Positions 1 to 8,373 of a stretch of 64,000 bases of DNA are shown one piece after another. The notes below the pieces were generated by a model. It was not told the origin of the DNA. It saw nothing but the letters and a program-made list of their open reading frames with translations, and did not search any database. This DNA comes from Serratia sp. AKBS12 (GTDB taxonomy: Bacteria; Pseudomonadota; Gammaproteobacteria; Enterobacterales; Enterobacteriaceae), in NCBI RefSeq assembly GCF_024793895.1, contig NZ_JANUSB010000009.1, forward strand, positions 124,001 to 188,000. Reading direction: 5' to 3'. Each line of letters opens with the position of its first letter. Positions within the stretch are counted from its first letter, which is position 1. A program made the position numbers and the translations under genes.

Positions 1-1
1 G

Positions 2-943
2 ATTTATCACGATGAACCAGACAGCGTCGGCACCTGTTGCGGCGTTACCACGGTAGTAGATGCTGGCAGTACCGGTACTGACGACGTCGACAGTTTCTAT
101 GCCCTGACGCGCAGTGCCAAAACCAACGTGTTCGCCTTCCTGAATATTTCGCGCATTGGCCTGTTGCGCCAGAACGAGCTGGCCGAGATGGCGGATATCG
201 ACAAGCAGGGCGTGCAGCGGGCCATTGAGCGGCATCGCGGATTCATTATCGGCATCAAGGCGCGCATGAGCAGCAGCGTCGTTGGCCAGAATGGCATCAA
301 ACCGCTGATACGTGCCAAGGAGATCCAGCAGGAAAACAATCAGCTGCCGTTGATGGTACATATCGGCAACAACCCGCCGGATCTGGATGAAATCGCCGAT
401 GTGCTGACGCGTGGCGATATTATCACCCATTGTTATAACGGCAAGCCCAACCGCATTCTGACTCCGGCCGGTACGTTGCGCGAGTCAATTCAACGGGCGT
501 TGAAGCGCGGCGTATTGCTTGACGTTGGCCACGGTACCGCCAGCTTCAGCTTTGAGGTTGCGCGGCAGGCGATCGCTCTCGGCATTCTGCCGCATACCAT
601 CAGTTCCGATATCTACTGTCGCAACCGCCTGTCCGGGCCGGTACACAGCCTGGCGACGGTAATGTCCAAATTCTTCACCGTCGGCCTGTCGTTGCCGCAG
701 GTGATTGACTGCGTAACCGTCAATGCCGCATCGGCCTTGCAACTGACCGGTAAAGGGCAGCTGCAACCGGGCTTTGACGCCGATTTGACCATTTTCGATC
801 TTCGCCAGGCGCCGCAGGTATTTGCCGACGCCGAAGGGCAATCCGCCAAGGGTGAACAATTGCTGGTGCCGCTGGCTGCGGTGGTGGCCGGGGAAGTCCT
901 ATTAACCGATGAAGGGAAAGCCGCTCATGTCTTCGATCTATGA
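2..943 (+). CDS. Amidohydrolase/deacetylase family metallohydrolase (5' partial)
   Basis: The reading frame is open from the window edge, so the N-terminus is missing. The visible part carries amidohydrolase-superfamily metal-site motifs: HIG and ITHCYNG segments, a GHG motif and the late SDI motif with the usual metal-binding Asp, followed by the C-terminal beta-domain signature GFDADLTIFDL. This matches the dihydroorotase-like COG3964 group (Atu3266, EF_0837), whose studied members deacylate N-acyl compounds. It overlaps the next gene by 17 bp, so the genes are probably translationally coupled. In other genomes this group is typically found beside DgaE- and DgaF-like enzymes, as here. A deacetylase acting on an N-acetylated amino-sugar acid is inference; the true substrate is unknown. 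Confidence 0.8.
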   Translation: MYHDEPDSVGTCCGVTTVVDAGSTGTDDVDSFYALTRSAKTNVFAFLNISRIGLLRQNELAEMADIDKQGVQRAIERHRGFIIGIKARMSSSVVGQNGIKPLIRAKEIQQENNQLPLMVHIGNNPPDLDEIADVLTRGDIITHCYNGKPNRILTPAGTLRESIQRALKRGVLLDVGHGTASFSFEVARQAIALGILPHTISSDIYCRNRLSGPVHSLATVMSKFFTVGLSLPQVIDCVTVNAASALQLTGKGQLQPGFDADLTIFDLRQAPQVFADAEGQSAKGEQLLVPLAAVVAGEVLLTDEGKAAHVFDL

Positions 944-2042
944 AAAATACCAGTTAAAACAGGTAATCAATACGTCCGGCCGTATGACGGCGCTTGGCGT
1001 TTCCACCCCTCGTCAGGAGGTTATCGACGCGGTAGGTTATGGTCTTGACCACTATTTCGACATCAAGGATCTGGTGAATAAAACCGGTGCCTATATCGCC
1101 GATCTGCTGAACGTCGAGGCGGCGGTAGTGGTTTCCTGTGCCTCCGCCGGCATTGCGCAGTCGGTGGCGGCCATCATTGTCAAAGACAATGCCAACCTGC
1201 TGGTTAACCTGCACGCCGCGCCGGTAAACGAACCACGCGAGATCGTGCTGCCGCGCGGGCATAACGTCAACTTCGGCGCGCCGGTCGACACCATGGTGGC
1301 GCTCGGCGGCGGTAAAGTAGTGGAAGCCGGCTACGCCAACGAATGTTCCGCCGAACAACTCGAGGCCTGCATTACCCGGCAAACGGCGGCCATTCTCTAT
1401 ATCAAGTCGCACCACTGCGTGCAGAAGAGCATTCTGTCGGTCGAACAGGCGGCGGCGGTGGCGCGCAAGCATCAGCTGCCGCTGATCGTGGATGCGGCTG
1501 CCGAAGAAGACCTGCTGTGTTATTACCAGATGGGGGCCGATTTGGTGATTTACAGCGGAGCGAAGGCGATTGAAGGGCCGACCAGTGGTCTGGTGATCGG
1601 CAAAGAACAGCTGGTCGAGTGGGTGAAATTGCAGTCCGGCGGCATCGGTCGTGCGATGAAGGTCGGCAAGGAGGGCATTCTGGGTCTGACGCAGGCAATT
1701 GAAAGCTACCTGACGCAGGAAAAGACCAGCGGCGCGCAAATGGTGGAGCGCATGACGCCCTTTATCAATAGTCTGAATACCTTGAACGGGGTAAGCGCCA
1801 AAACCGTCTGGGACAGCGCTGGCCGCGACATTGCGCGCACGGAAATCGCTTTTGACGAAGCGGCGATCGGCATGTCGACCCTCGACATTGTGCAAGCGCT
1901 GAAAACCGGTGACATCGCCATTTACTTCCGTGGTTACAAGGCCAACGAAGGCAAGATCGAAGTGGATGTGCGCAGTGTGGATCAACAGCAGCTGACGACC
2001 GTTTTTAACTGCATTAAAAAATTATTGGAGCAACAAGCATGA
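927..2042 (+). CDS. DgaE-type PLP-dependent ammonia-lyase (D-glucosaminate-6-phosphate family)
   Basis: 371 aa counted from the ATG of MSSIYEKY, which has an AGGGAAAG-like ribosome site; an upstream start 6 codons earlier is less likely. The fold is SelA-like PLP type I. The probable Schiff-base lysine is K213 in the SGAK motif, the same position as the lysine described for Salmonella DgaE. Salmonella DgaE turns D-glucosaminate-6-phosphate into 2-keto-3-deoxy-6-phosphogluconate plus ammonia. It overlaps the deacetylase upstream and the aldolase downstream (ATGA), so all three are likely made together. The family also contains members on other amino acids or sugar acids, so the substrate assignment is provisional. 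Confidence 0.85.
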   Translation: MSSIYEKYQLKQVINTSGRMTALGVSTPRQEVIDAVGYGLDHYFDIKDLVNKTGAYIADLLNVEAAVVVSCASAGIAQSVAAIIVKDNANLLVNLHAAPVNEPREIVLPRGHNVNFGAPVDTMVALGGGKVVEAGYANECSAEQLEACITRQTAAILYIKSHHCVQKSILSVEQAAAVARKHQLPLIVDAAAEEDLLCYYQMGADLVIYSGAKAIEGPTSGLVIGKEQLVEWVKLQSGGIGRAMKVGKEGILGLTQAIESYLTQEKTSGAQMVERMTPFINSLNTLNGVSAKTVWDSAGRDIARTEIAFDEAAIGMSTLDIVQALKTGDIAIYFRGYKANEGKIEVDVRSVDQQQLTTVFNCIKKLLEQQA

Positions 2043-2779
2043 AGCTGAAGCCGAACTATTACCGTGACCGCGTATGTCTGAACGTACTGGCGGGTTCAAA
2101 GGACAACGCACAGGAGATTTACGCGGCGGCAGAAGGGCACGTGCTGGTTGGCGTGCTGTCCAAGAATTACCCTGACGTCGCCAGTGCGGTAGCCGATATG
2201 CAGCGCTACGCGCGCCTGATTGACAACGCGCTGTCGGTGGGACTGGGGGCAGGCGATCCGAACCAGTCGGCGATGGTCAGCCTGATTTCACAACAGGTGC
2301 AGCCACAGCACGTCAATCAGGTATTCACCGGCGTCGGCGCCAGCCGTGCGCTACTGGGGCAAAAGGATACGGTGGTCAATGGCCTGGTATCGCCGACCGG
2401 GCGGGTTGGCTGGGTGAAGATTTCCACCGGGCCGCTGAGCGCCGCTGCGCCGGACGGTATTGTGCCGGTTGAGACGGCGATTGCGCTGTTGAAAGACATG
2501 GGAGGCAGTTCGATCAAGTACTTCCCCATGGGTGGACTGAAGTGCAAGGACGAGTATCAGTACGTTGCCAAAGCGTGCGCCGAACATGACTTCCTGTTGG
2601 AACCGACCGGTGGCATCGATCTGGACAATTTTGAGCAGATCCTGGCAATCGCGCTGGAAGCGGGGGTGAAGCAGGTGATCCCACATGTCTACAGTTCGAT
2701 CATTGATTCTGCCAGCGGCAATACGCGCCCGCAGGATGTTAAAACGCTGCTGGCGATGACCAAAAAACTGCTGGGCTAA
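2039..2779 (+). CDS. KDGP aldolase family protein (DgaF-like)
   Basis: 246 aa, starting in the ATGA overlap with the dgaE-like gene. The IKYFPMGG motif places the expected Schiff-base lysine at K160, and the LLEPTGGIDL segment forms the end of the TIM barrel. Salmonella DgaF cleaves 2-keto-3-deoxy-6-phosphogluconate to pyruvate and glyceraldehyde-3-phosphate. The protein is longer than classic Eda (about 213 aa) and belongs to the separate DgaF/EF_0838 branch. Coupling to the ammonia-lyase fits consecutive steps of one pathway. The last stretch before the next gene (2780-2849) holds no obvious U-tract terminator, so read-through into the lactonase gene is possible. Confidence 0.85.
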   Translation: MKLKPNYYRDRVCLNVLAGSKDNAQEIYAAAEGHVLVGVLSKNYPDVASAVADMQRYARLIDNALSVGLGAGDPNQSAMVSLISQQVQPQHVNQVFTGVGASRALLGQKDTVVNGLVSPTGRVGWVKISTGPLSAAAPDGIVPVETAIALLKDMGGSSIKYFPMGGLKCKDEYQYVAKACAEHDFLLEPTGGIDLDNFEQILAIALEAGVKQVIPHVYSSIIDSASGNTRPQDVKTLLAMTKKLLG

Positions 2780-2849
2780 ACGCCGGCGCGTCGGGGTAAT
2801 TCATCGTGGCTTCGTAATGTGTTGTTCTTTACCAATATAAGGAATAAAT

Positions 2850-4064
2850 ATGCGAAACTGGCAAGGTAATACCACACGATTAGCGGTATCTCTGGCGCTG
2901 TTGGCGATGTTCTGCCCGGCGCTGCATGCTGAGGAAGCAATGAAGTCCACGATGTCCCATTTTGCCTATATCGGCTCTTACAATCCCAACGGCGAAGGGG
3001 TTTACCGGGTGCAGGTCGATCCGACCAGCGGCGCGCTGAGCGGTAAAACCCTGGTCAGCACCTTGCCGAATCCGGCCCAGTTGGCCGTCGATGCGGCCGG
3101 CCGCACCCTGTACGTGGCCAGCGAGGTGGCAGACTTCAACGGTGGTAAGCATGGTGCGATAAGCGCGCTGCGCATCAACGAGCGCGACGGTAGCCTGACA
3201 CCACTGAATCAGGTGGATTCGCAGGGCGCCGGGCCGGTATTTCTTTCGCTGACACCGGACGGGCGCCATTTGCTGGTGGCGAATTATATCAGCGGCAGCG
3301 TGGCGGCGTTCCCGCTGGACAGCGAAGGCCAGTTGAAGGAAGCCAGCTCGGTGCGCCAGCAGCAAGGCCCAGCGGGGGCGAGCAAGCCGGTCGCGGCGGT
3401 GGAGGGCAGCTTTGCCATCAGCGATCACAATGGCCCGCATGCGCATATGATCGCCAGCGATCCGAGCGGTAAGTTCGTCTTCTCAACCGATCTGGGTCTG
3501 GATCGTATCTACCAGTGGCGTTTTGACGATACCCGTGGCGAACTGACGCCAAACGATCCACCGTGGATCGCGGCCTCGTCGCCTGGGGCTGGCCCGCGCC
3601 ACTTTGTATTCCACCCGGACGGCAAAACCTTGCTGCTGGTGAACGAAGAGGCCTCTACGCTGACCAGCTACCGTTTTGATCGCCAAAAAGGCACGCTAAC
3701 CCAGCTGCGCGTGGCTTCTACCCTGCCTGCGGATTACAAGGGTACCAGCTTCGCTGCCGGCCTGGCGCTCAGTCAGGACGGTAAAAACCTGTACGTCGCC
3801 AACCGGCTGCATAACAGCATCGCGCAGTTCAGCATCGGCAACGGTGGCAGCATGACGCTGGTGGGCGATACCTGGACACGGGGTGATTATCCACGCACCG
3901 TCACGCTCAGTCCGAGTGGGCGTTATCTGTACGCGCTCAACCAGCGCAGCGATAACATTACGCGTTTTCGCGTCGATCCACAGAATGGCAGGCTCAGTTT
4001 CGTGAACGGCTACACCCCGGTAGGCAGCCCTTCGCAAATGGTATTTGCACCGGCAACGAAGTAA
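2850..4064 (+). CDS. Exported lactonase-family seven-bladed beta-propeller
   Basis: 404 aa, ATG preceded by AAGGA. Residues 1-27 form a Sec signal peptide (basic start, hydrophobic core LAVSLALLAMF, cleavage near ALHA/EE), so the mature protein should be periplasmic. The remainder shows repeating propeller strands such as FAYIGSYN, GRTLYVASE, GRHLLVANY, GKFVFSTDLG and GRYLYALNQ, typical of the Pgl/YbhE-type lactonase family. E. coli Pgl of this fold hydrolyses 6-phosphogluconolactone in the cytoplasm; export argues for an unphosphorylated lactone substrate outside the inner membrane. Placement in a sugar-acid operon suggests it opens an aldonolactone before uptake, which is inference. Similar propellers can also be non-enzymatic. 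Confidence 0.75.
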   Translation: MRNWQGNTTRLAVSLALLAMFCPALHAEEAMKSTMSHFAYIGSYNPNGEGVYRVQVDPTSGALSGKTLVSTLPNPAQLAVDAAGRTLYVASEVADFNGGKHGAISALRINERDGSLTPLNQVDSQGAGPVFLSLTPDGRHLLVANYISGSVAAFPLDSEGQLKEASSVRQQQGPAGASKPVAAVEGSFAISDHNGPHAHMIASDPSGKFVFSTDLGLDRIYQWRFDDTRGELTPNDPPWIAASSPGAGPRHFVFHPDGKTLLLVNEEASTLTSYRFDRQKGTLTQLRVASTLPADYKGTSFAAGLALSQDGKNLYVANRLHNSIAQFSIGNGGSMTLVGDTWTRGDYPRTVTLSPSGRYLYALNQRSDNITRFRVDPQNGRLSFVNGYTPVGSPSQMVFAPATK

Positions 4065-4070
4065 CCCGTG

Positions 4071-4092
4071 GCCCGCCTGGCAGCAGGTGGGC
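4071..4092 (+). other. Hairpin between lactonase gene and PRD regulator
   Basis: GCCCGCCTG (4071-4079) pairs with CAGGTGGGC (4084-4092) around a 4-nt loop, with one G-U pair. No U-run follows, so it is not a standard terminator. It lies 12 nt upstream of the GGA that probably serves the regulator start, so it could influence translation or mRNA stability. Role unproven. Confidence 0.4.
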
Positions 4093-4112
4093 GACCTGAC
4101 ATTGGAATGACT

Positions 4113-6029
4113 ATGGTGAGATTTCCCTATCCCCGTTTGGCTTATCTGTTTGACGCATTGCAGACGGAAACGCTGCCGCAGGATGAACTGGCGAAGCGCT
4201 TTGCGGTTTCCACCCGCACGGTGCGGGCAGACATTACGGCGCTGAATGACATTCTGGAAAAATACGGCGCGCGCTTTGTGCATAGCCGCGGAGCCGGTTA
4301 TCGGCTACAGGTGGACGACGCGGCGCTGTTTAGCGGGTTACAGCGGCAGGAGCGCCGCAAGCACGCCACGCCACGCACCGCCCAGGAGCGCGTGCACTAT
4401 CTTTTGATTCGTTTTTTGACCTCAGCCTTCTCTCTGAAGTTGGAGGATTTAGCCGATGAATGGTTTGTCAGCCGGGGCACGCTGCAAAACGACATGGCTG
4501 AGGTGAGGGAACGGCTGGCGCATTACCAGTTGACCATCGAAACCAAACCGCGTTACGGCATGAAGCTGTTCGGCTCCGAGATGGCTATCCGCGCCTGCCT
4601 GACCGATTTGCTGTTCCAATTGCATCTGGCGGATGCCGAGAATCCATTGCTGAATAACGAGATCCTGCTGCAACCGCAGGTGGCAACCTTTGCCGGTTTG
4701 CTGCACCCACTGCTGTCGCAGTACGCCATACGTCTGACCGACGAAGGCGAACAATATCTTATCTTCTATTGTGCGGTGGCGCTGCGCCGTATCGGCGACG
4801 GCTATCCGCTGCCGGAGTTTGACGTTGAAGATGGCGACGAAGCGGTGCGCAAGGCGTCGACCTGGCTGGCGGGTGAATTGGGCAAGGCGGCCGGTAAAGA
4901 GGTCTCGGCCGCGGAAGAAGCCTACCTGCGGGTGAATATCGCGGCGCGGCGGGTACAGGACGTGCGCCCCAGCGAGATCAACGCCGATGACGAAGAGGCG
5001 CTGGTGGACTACATCCTGTCCTACATCAACGCGCACTATAACTACAATCTGCAAGGCGACAAGCAGCTGCGTGCCGATCTGCTCACTCATATCAAGACCA
5101 TGATTACCCGGGTGAAATACCAGATCAACATCCCCAATCCGCTATTGGCCAACATCAAGCAGCACTATCCGATGGCCTACGACGTGACGCTGGCGGCGGT
5201 AGCCAGCTGGGGAAAATATACGCCCTACACGCTGAGCGAAAATGAGATTGGCTATCTGGTGCTGCACATTGGCGTTGGGCTGGAGCGCCATTACAACATC
5301 GGCTATGAGCGCCATCCGCAGGTGATGCTGGTGTGCGACACCGGTAATTCGACGGTGCGCATGATCCAGGCGCAGATCGCGCGCAAGTATCCGCAATTGG
5401 TGATGACGCGCATTGTCTCGCTGCGTGATTATGAAGTGCTGGCGCATATTGATGAGGATTTTGTCATTTCCAACGCACGCATCAGCGAAAAGAACAAGCC
5501 GGTGGTGGTGATGTCGCCATTCCCGACCGAATATCAGCTCGAACAGCTGGGCAAGCTGGTACTGGTGGACCGTACCAAACCGTACATGCTGGAAAAGTTC
5601 TTCGACGCCAGCCATTTCATGATCGTCAATGAGCCGCTGACCCAGCAGCAACTGTTCCGCAAAGTGTGCGCGCAGCTGGAGCAGGAAGGCTATGTCGGCG
5701 GGGATTTCTACCCGTCGGTGGTCGAACGTGAAGCGATCGTTTCCACCCTGCTGGGGGAAGGTATTGCGCTACCGCATTCGCTGGGCCTGCTGGCGAAAAA
5801 AACCGTGGTGGTGACGCTGCTGGCGCCACGGGGCATTGCCTGGGGCGATGGGGAAGTGGCACAGGTGATATTTCTGCTGGCGATCAGTAAAAGCGATTAC
5901 GAAGAAGCGATGGCGATTTATGACCTGTTTGTCACCTTTGTGCGCGAACGTTCGATGAGTCGGCTGCTGGGTAGCAACGACTTTGACAGTTTCAAAGCGG
6001 TGGCGCTCGACTGTCTGAGCCGCATTTAA
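4113..6029 (+). CDS. PRD-domain PTS-regulated transcriptional regulator (MtlR/LicR-like, EIIB and EIIA domains)
   Basis: 638 aa from ATG 4113, which has TTGGA at proper spacing; ATG 4107 (two residues longer) is the alternative. Domain order: N-terminal HTH with LAKRFAVSTRTVRADI, a second Mga-like HTH around LEDLADEWFVSRGTL, two PRDs, an EIIB-like domain beginning MLVCDTGNST with a phosphorylatable Cys, and a C-terminal EIIA-like domain with the ALPHS histidine. Such proteins bind DNA and read phosphorylation by the PTS. The architecture differs from the sigma-54-dependent, LevR-like DgaR of Salmonella. It follows the enzyme genes in the same direction, so it probably controls the operon; the matching permease must lie upstream of the window. 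Confidence 0.8.
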   Translation: MVRFPYPRLAYLFDALQTETLPQDELAKRFAVSTRTVRADITALNDILEKYGARFVHSRGAGYRLQVDDAALFSGLQRQERRKHATPRTAQERVHYLLIRFLTSAFSLKLEDLADEWFVSRGTLQNDMAEVRERLAHYQLTIETKPRYGMKLFGSEMAIRACLTDLLFQLHLADAENPLLNNEILLQPQVATFAGLLHPLLSQYAIRLTDEGEQYLIFYCAVALRRIGDGYPLPEFDVEDGDEAVRKASTWLAGELGKAAGKEVSAAEEAYLRVNIAARRVQDVRPSEINADDEEALVDYILSYINAHYNYNLQGDKQLRADLLTHIKTMITRVKYQINIPNPLLANIKQHYPMAYDVTLAAVASWGKYTPYTLSENEIGYLVLHIGVGLERHYNIGYERHPQVMLVCDTGNSTVRMIQAQIARKYPQLVMTRIVSLRDYEVLAHIDEDFVISNARISEKNKPVVVMSPFPTEYQLEQLGKLVLVDRTKPYMLEKFFDASHFMIVNEPLTQQQLFRKVCAQLEQEGYVGGDFYPSVVEREAIVSTLLGEGIALPHSLGLLAKKTVVVTLLAPRGIAWGDGEVAQVIFLLAISKSDYEEAMAIYDLFVTFVRERSMSRLLGSNDFDSFKAVALDCLSRI

Positions 6030-6080
6030 ACCGCCGAACGTGGCATTGAGCGTTCAGCCCTCTGCCGTGTTACCCACGGT

Positions 6081-6353
6081 TCAGTCCTCATCAAAACCGG
6101 AGTTGAACAGCTCGATCACCGCTGCCAGCGCTTGCTGCTCTTCCGGGCCACTAGCTTCCACTTCAATCTGCCGGCCCTGAGCGGAATCCAGCATCAGCAA
6201 GGCAATGACGCTGCTGGCTTCGGCTTCGGTGCCGCTGTCGTTACGCAGCAGCACCTCGGCGTCAAAACTTTGTACCAGCTCAAACAGCTTCATCGCCGGG
6301 CGAGCGTGCATGCCCAGCTTGTTTTTGATTTCAACCGTTTGTCTGACCGTCAT
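6081..6353 (-). CDS. ptsO: Phosphocarrier protein NPr
   Basis: 90 aa HPr-like protein, the phosphocarrier of the nitrogen-related PTS between EI-Ntr and EIIA-Ntr. The phospho-acceptor His16 lies in GMHARPA, and the SSVIALLML segment is the conserved second helix region. The chosen ATG overlaps the rapZ stop (ATGA), matching the size of E. coli NPr. Last gene of the rpoN-hpf-ptsN-rapZ-ptsO cluster. The gap to the convergent regulator gene (6030-6080) carries only two 5-bp hairpins without U-runs. Acts in the cytoplasm in nitrogen, potassium and envelope-linked signalling. Confidence 0.97.
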   Translation of the reverse strand: MTVRQTVEIKNKLGMHARPAMKLFELVQSFDAEVLLRNDSGTEAEASSVIALLMLDSAQGRQIEVEASGPEEQQALAAVIELFNSGFDED

Positions 6354-7204
6354 TGCTTGCGTTTTTCCAGGGTACGGTGGCGCGACTGCACGTTCTTGCC
6401 GCGCGAACGGAAGTAGTCGGCCAGCTGTTCCGCCACGTAGACCGAACGGTGTTTGCCGCCGGTACAGCCAATCGCCACCGTCAGGTAGCTGCGGTTGTTG
6501 GTTTCCAGCATTGGCAGCCACTGTTCGAGATAACTGCGGGTTTGGTAGATGAAGTTGTGTACCTCGGTATGGCGATCGAGGAACGACGCCACCGGTTTAT
6601 CCAGGCCGGTCATGGGGCGCAGCTTCGGATCCCAGTGCGGGTTTGGCAGGAAACGCACGTCAAACACGTAGTCGGCATCGATCGGGATACCATGCTTGAA
6701 GCCGAATGATTCGAATACCATCGTCAATTCACGCTCACGCTTGCCCAACAGGCGGGTGCGCAGCATTTCCGCCAGTTCGTGCACGGACATTTCGGAGGTG
6801 TCGATGATCAGGTCGGCGCGTGAGCGCAATGGCTCCAGTAAATCGCTTTCTTCATCGATGGCGCTTTCCAACGACAGGTTCTTGCTGGAAAGCGGATGCA
6901 GACGGCGGGTGTCACTGTAGCGGCGAATCAGGGTATTGCGGTCGGCGTCGAGAAACAACAGCTGTGGCGAAAAGCTGTCCGGCAGCTGGGTCATGGCATA
7001 CTCAAACACTTCCGGCGATTCCGGCATGTTACGCACGTCGATGCTTACCGCCGCGGAGCTGTTGCGTTCGGCCAGCGTCTGGGCAAGCTGCGGCAGCAGC
7101 ACCACGGGCAGGTTATCAACGCAGTAAAACCCCATATCTTCCAGCGCCCGCAAGGCGACAGATTTCCCTGAACCGGAACGGCCGCTGACAATCATCAGCA
7201 CCAT
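6350..7204 (-). CDS. rapZ: RNase adapter protein RapZ
   Basis: 284 aa from MVLMIVSG, exactly the E. coli length; a longer upstream frame is not needed. Walker A GRSGSGKS at residues 8-15, Walker B-like LLFLDADR, and the C-terminal [10 protein letters not shown] motif of the RNA-binding domain. RapZ binds the small RNA GlmZ and delivers it to RNase E, and it senses glucosamine-6-phosphate, so it sets GlmS levels and cell-wall precursor supply. Lies between ptsN and ptsO; its stop overlaps the ptsO start. No GlmZ or GlmY gene is seen in the window. Confidence 0.97.
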   Translation of the reverse strand: MVLMIVSGRSGSGKSVALRALEDMGFYCVDNLPVVLLPQLAQTLAERNSSAAVSIDVRNMPESPEVFEYAMTQLPDSFSPQLLFLDADRNTLIRRYSDTRRLHPLSSKNLSLESAIDEESDLLEPLRSRADLIIDTSEMSVHELAEMLRTRLLGKRERELTMVFESFGFKHGIPIDADYVFDVRFLPNPHWDPKLRPMTGLDKPVASFLDRHTEVHNFIYQTRSYLEQWLPMLETNNRSYLTVAIGCTGGKHRSVYVAEQLADYFRSRGKNVQSRHRTLEKRKQ

Positions 7205-7333
7205 GTGGCAACTCCCCCTGGCATCTCGGCGGTATTTATCACCGCCGTTGAAAATATGAGCCCGATGCAAACCGGGTTCCATGACAAATAGACAGTATCG
7301 CTATCAACGCCGGATGTCACCCCGGCTAAAAGG

Positions 7334-7795
7334 TTATTCGGTAATGATTTGGTAAAGTTCTTCATCACTCTGTGCGGCACGCAGGCGGCGGCAGACGGTT
7401 TTATCCGCCAGACGCTTGGCGACCAGAGACAGGGTGTGCAAATGCGTTTTGCACTGATCGGCCGGTACCAGCAAGGCGAACAGCAGATCGACCGGCTGGT
7501 TGTCGATGGCGTCGAAGGCGATCGGTTGGTCGAGACGGATAAACACGCCAACGGCCCGCAGGGTGTCCTCTTCCAGTTTTCCATGGGGTATGGCAATGCC
7601 GTTGCCGATACCGGTACTGCCCATGCGCTCACGGGTGAGAACCGCGTCAAACACCACCTGCGGTGGCAGGTTAAGTTGTTTTGCTGCCAGCTCGCTGATA
7701 ATTTCCAGAGCGCGTTTCTTGCTGTTGCAGTGTACCGAGCTTCTGGTGCACTCGATACTCAGTACCGAGCTTAATTGCATTGTTTCGTTGTTCAT
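7334..7795 (-). CDS. ptsN: PTS nitrogen regulatory protein EIIA-Ntr
   Basis: 153 aa from MNNETMQLSSVL; the ATG 7 codons upstream lacks a ribosome site. Fructose-type EIIA domain with the phosphorylated histidine H71 in AIPHGK and the conserved FDAIDNQPVDLLFALL core. Output protein of the PTS-Ntr chain, in E. coli controlling TrkA/KdpD potassium functions and sigma-E-linked envelope responses. The C-terminus stops at YQIITE, about ten residues shorter than the E. coli protein, which is probably ordinary variation. Preceded by a 267-bp gap from hpf with a strong hairpin. Confidence 0.96.
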   Translation of the reverse strand: MNNETMQLSSVLSIECTRSSVHCNSKKRALEIISELAAKQLNLPPQVVFDAVLTRERMGSTGIGNGIAIPHGKLEEDTLRAVGVFIRLDQPIAFDAIDNQPVDLLFALLVPADQCKTHLHTLSLVAKRLADKTVCRRLRAAQSDEELYQIITE

Positions 7796-7980
7796 CTCAT
7801 CTTCACTTAAAGCCATGTTTATCAGACTATTTTACCGGCCATTTTGCCCCCGGGCAGAGCCCGAACCCTTCGCGTACTCGCGTGTGCGCTGCGGATCCTG
7901 CTTGCTGGCCGTGACGCAAACTGCCTGCGCCAATGACGCCTGAAAAGATGGCTTTCGCCTGTTTTAACCCTGATTACCGT

Positions 7981-8012
7981 TCGGCGCGTTACCCATGCAG
8001 GTAACGCGCCGA
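7981..8012 (-). repeat. Strong hairpin between hpf and ptsN
   Basis: A perfect 13-bp inverted repeat, TCGGCGCGTTACC at 7981-7993 and its complement at 8000-8012, with a 6-nt loop CATGCA. No U-run on either side, so it is more like an RNA stabiliser, processing site or partial terminator separating hpf from ptsN. A weaker bulged hairpin (8017-8040) follows near the hpf stop. Function not established. Confidence 0.55.
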
Positions 8013-8062
8013 TAGCCGAGGCTGCGTTAAGCAGCGCCTCTGGTGGAAAGTGGCCCAGAGTG

Positions 8063-8350
8063 TCAGTGTTGCTTCAGTTTGTCTTTATGTTTGTTCAATT
8101 GCCGCGCCAGTTTATCAATCAGGCAGTCAATTGCAGCATACATATCTTCTTTTTCCGAGGTGGCGTGCAACTCGCCTCCATTCACGTGCAGCGTCGCTTC
8201 TGCGATCTGCTGCACTTTTTCCACACTTAAAACGACATACACCTGATTGATCCGATCGAAATACTGTTCGAGCTTGGCAAATTTGGCGTTCACAAACTCA
8301 CGCAATGGATCGGTGATGACGATGTGGTGTCCGGTAATGTTGAGCTGCAT
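8063..8350 (-). CDS. hpf: Ribosome hibernation promoting factor HPF (short form)
   Basis: 95 aa, starting at MQLNITGHH behind a GGAAG ribosome site. Sequence follows the short HPF/YfiA family: beta-strand start, LREFVNAKFAKLEQYF helix, and the HATSEKEDMYAAID segment that lines the 30S mRNA channel. It binds 70S ribosomes in stationary phase and, with RMF, promotes 100S dimers. Sits directly downstream of rpoN, the usual enterobacterial arrangement. Confidence 0.97.
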   Translation of the reverse strand: MQLNITGHHIVITDPLREFVNAKFAKLEQYFDRINQVYVVLSVEKVQQIAEATLHVNGGELHATSEKEDMYAAIDCLIDKLARQLNKHKDKLKQH

Positions 8351-8373
8351 AATGTCTTCCTTCTCTATTGAGG

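Noticed and set aside
954-1985. Long open frame on the minus strand opposite the dgaE-like gene
   Set aside because: It mirrors the codon structure of a clear PLP-enzyme gene, has no ribosome site and shows no recognisable domain; GC-rich codons leave the antisense frame open by chance.
7796-7816. Upstream ATG for ptsN adding MALSEDE
   Set aside because: No ribosome site precedes it, and the shorter start aligns with the E. coli protein.
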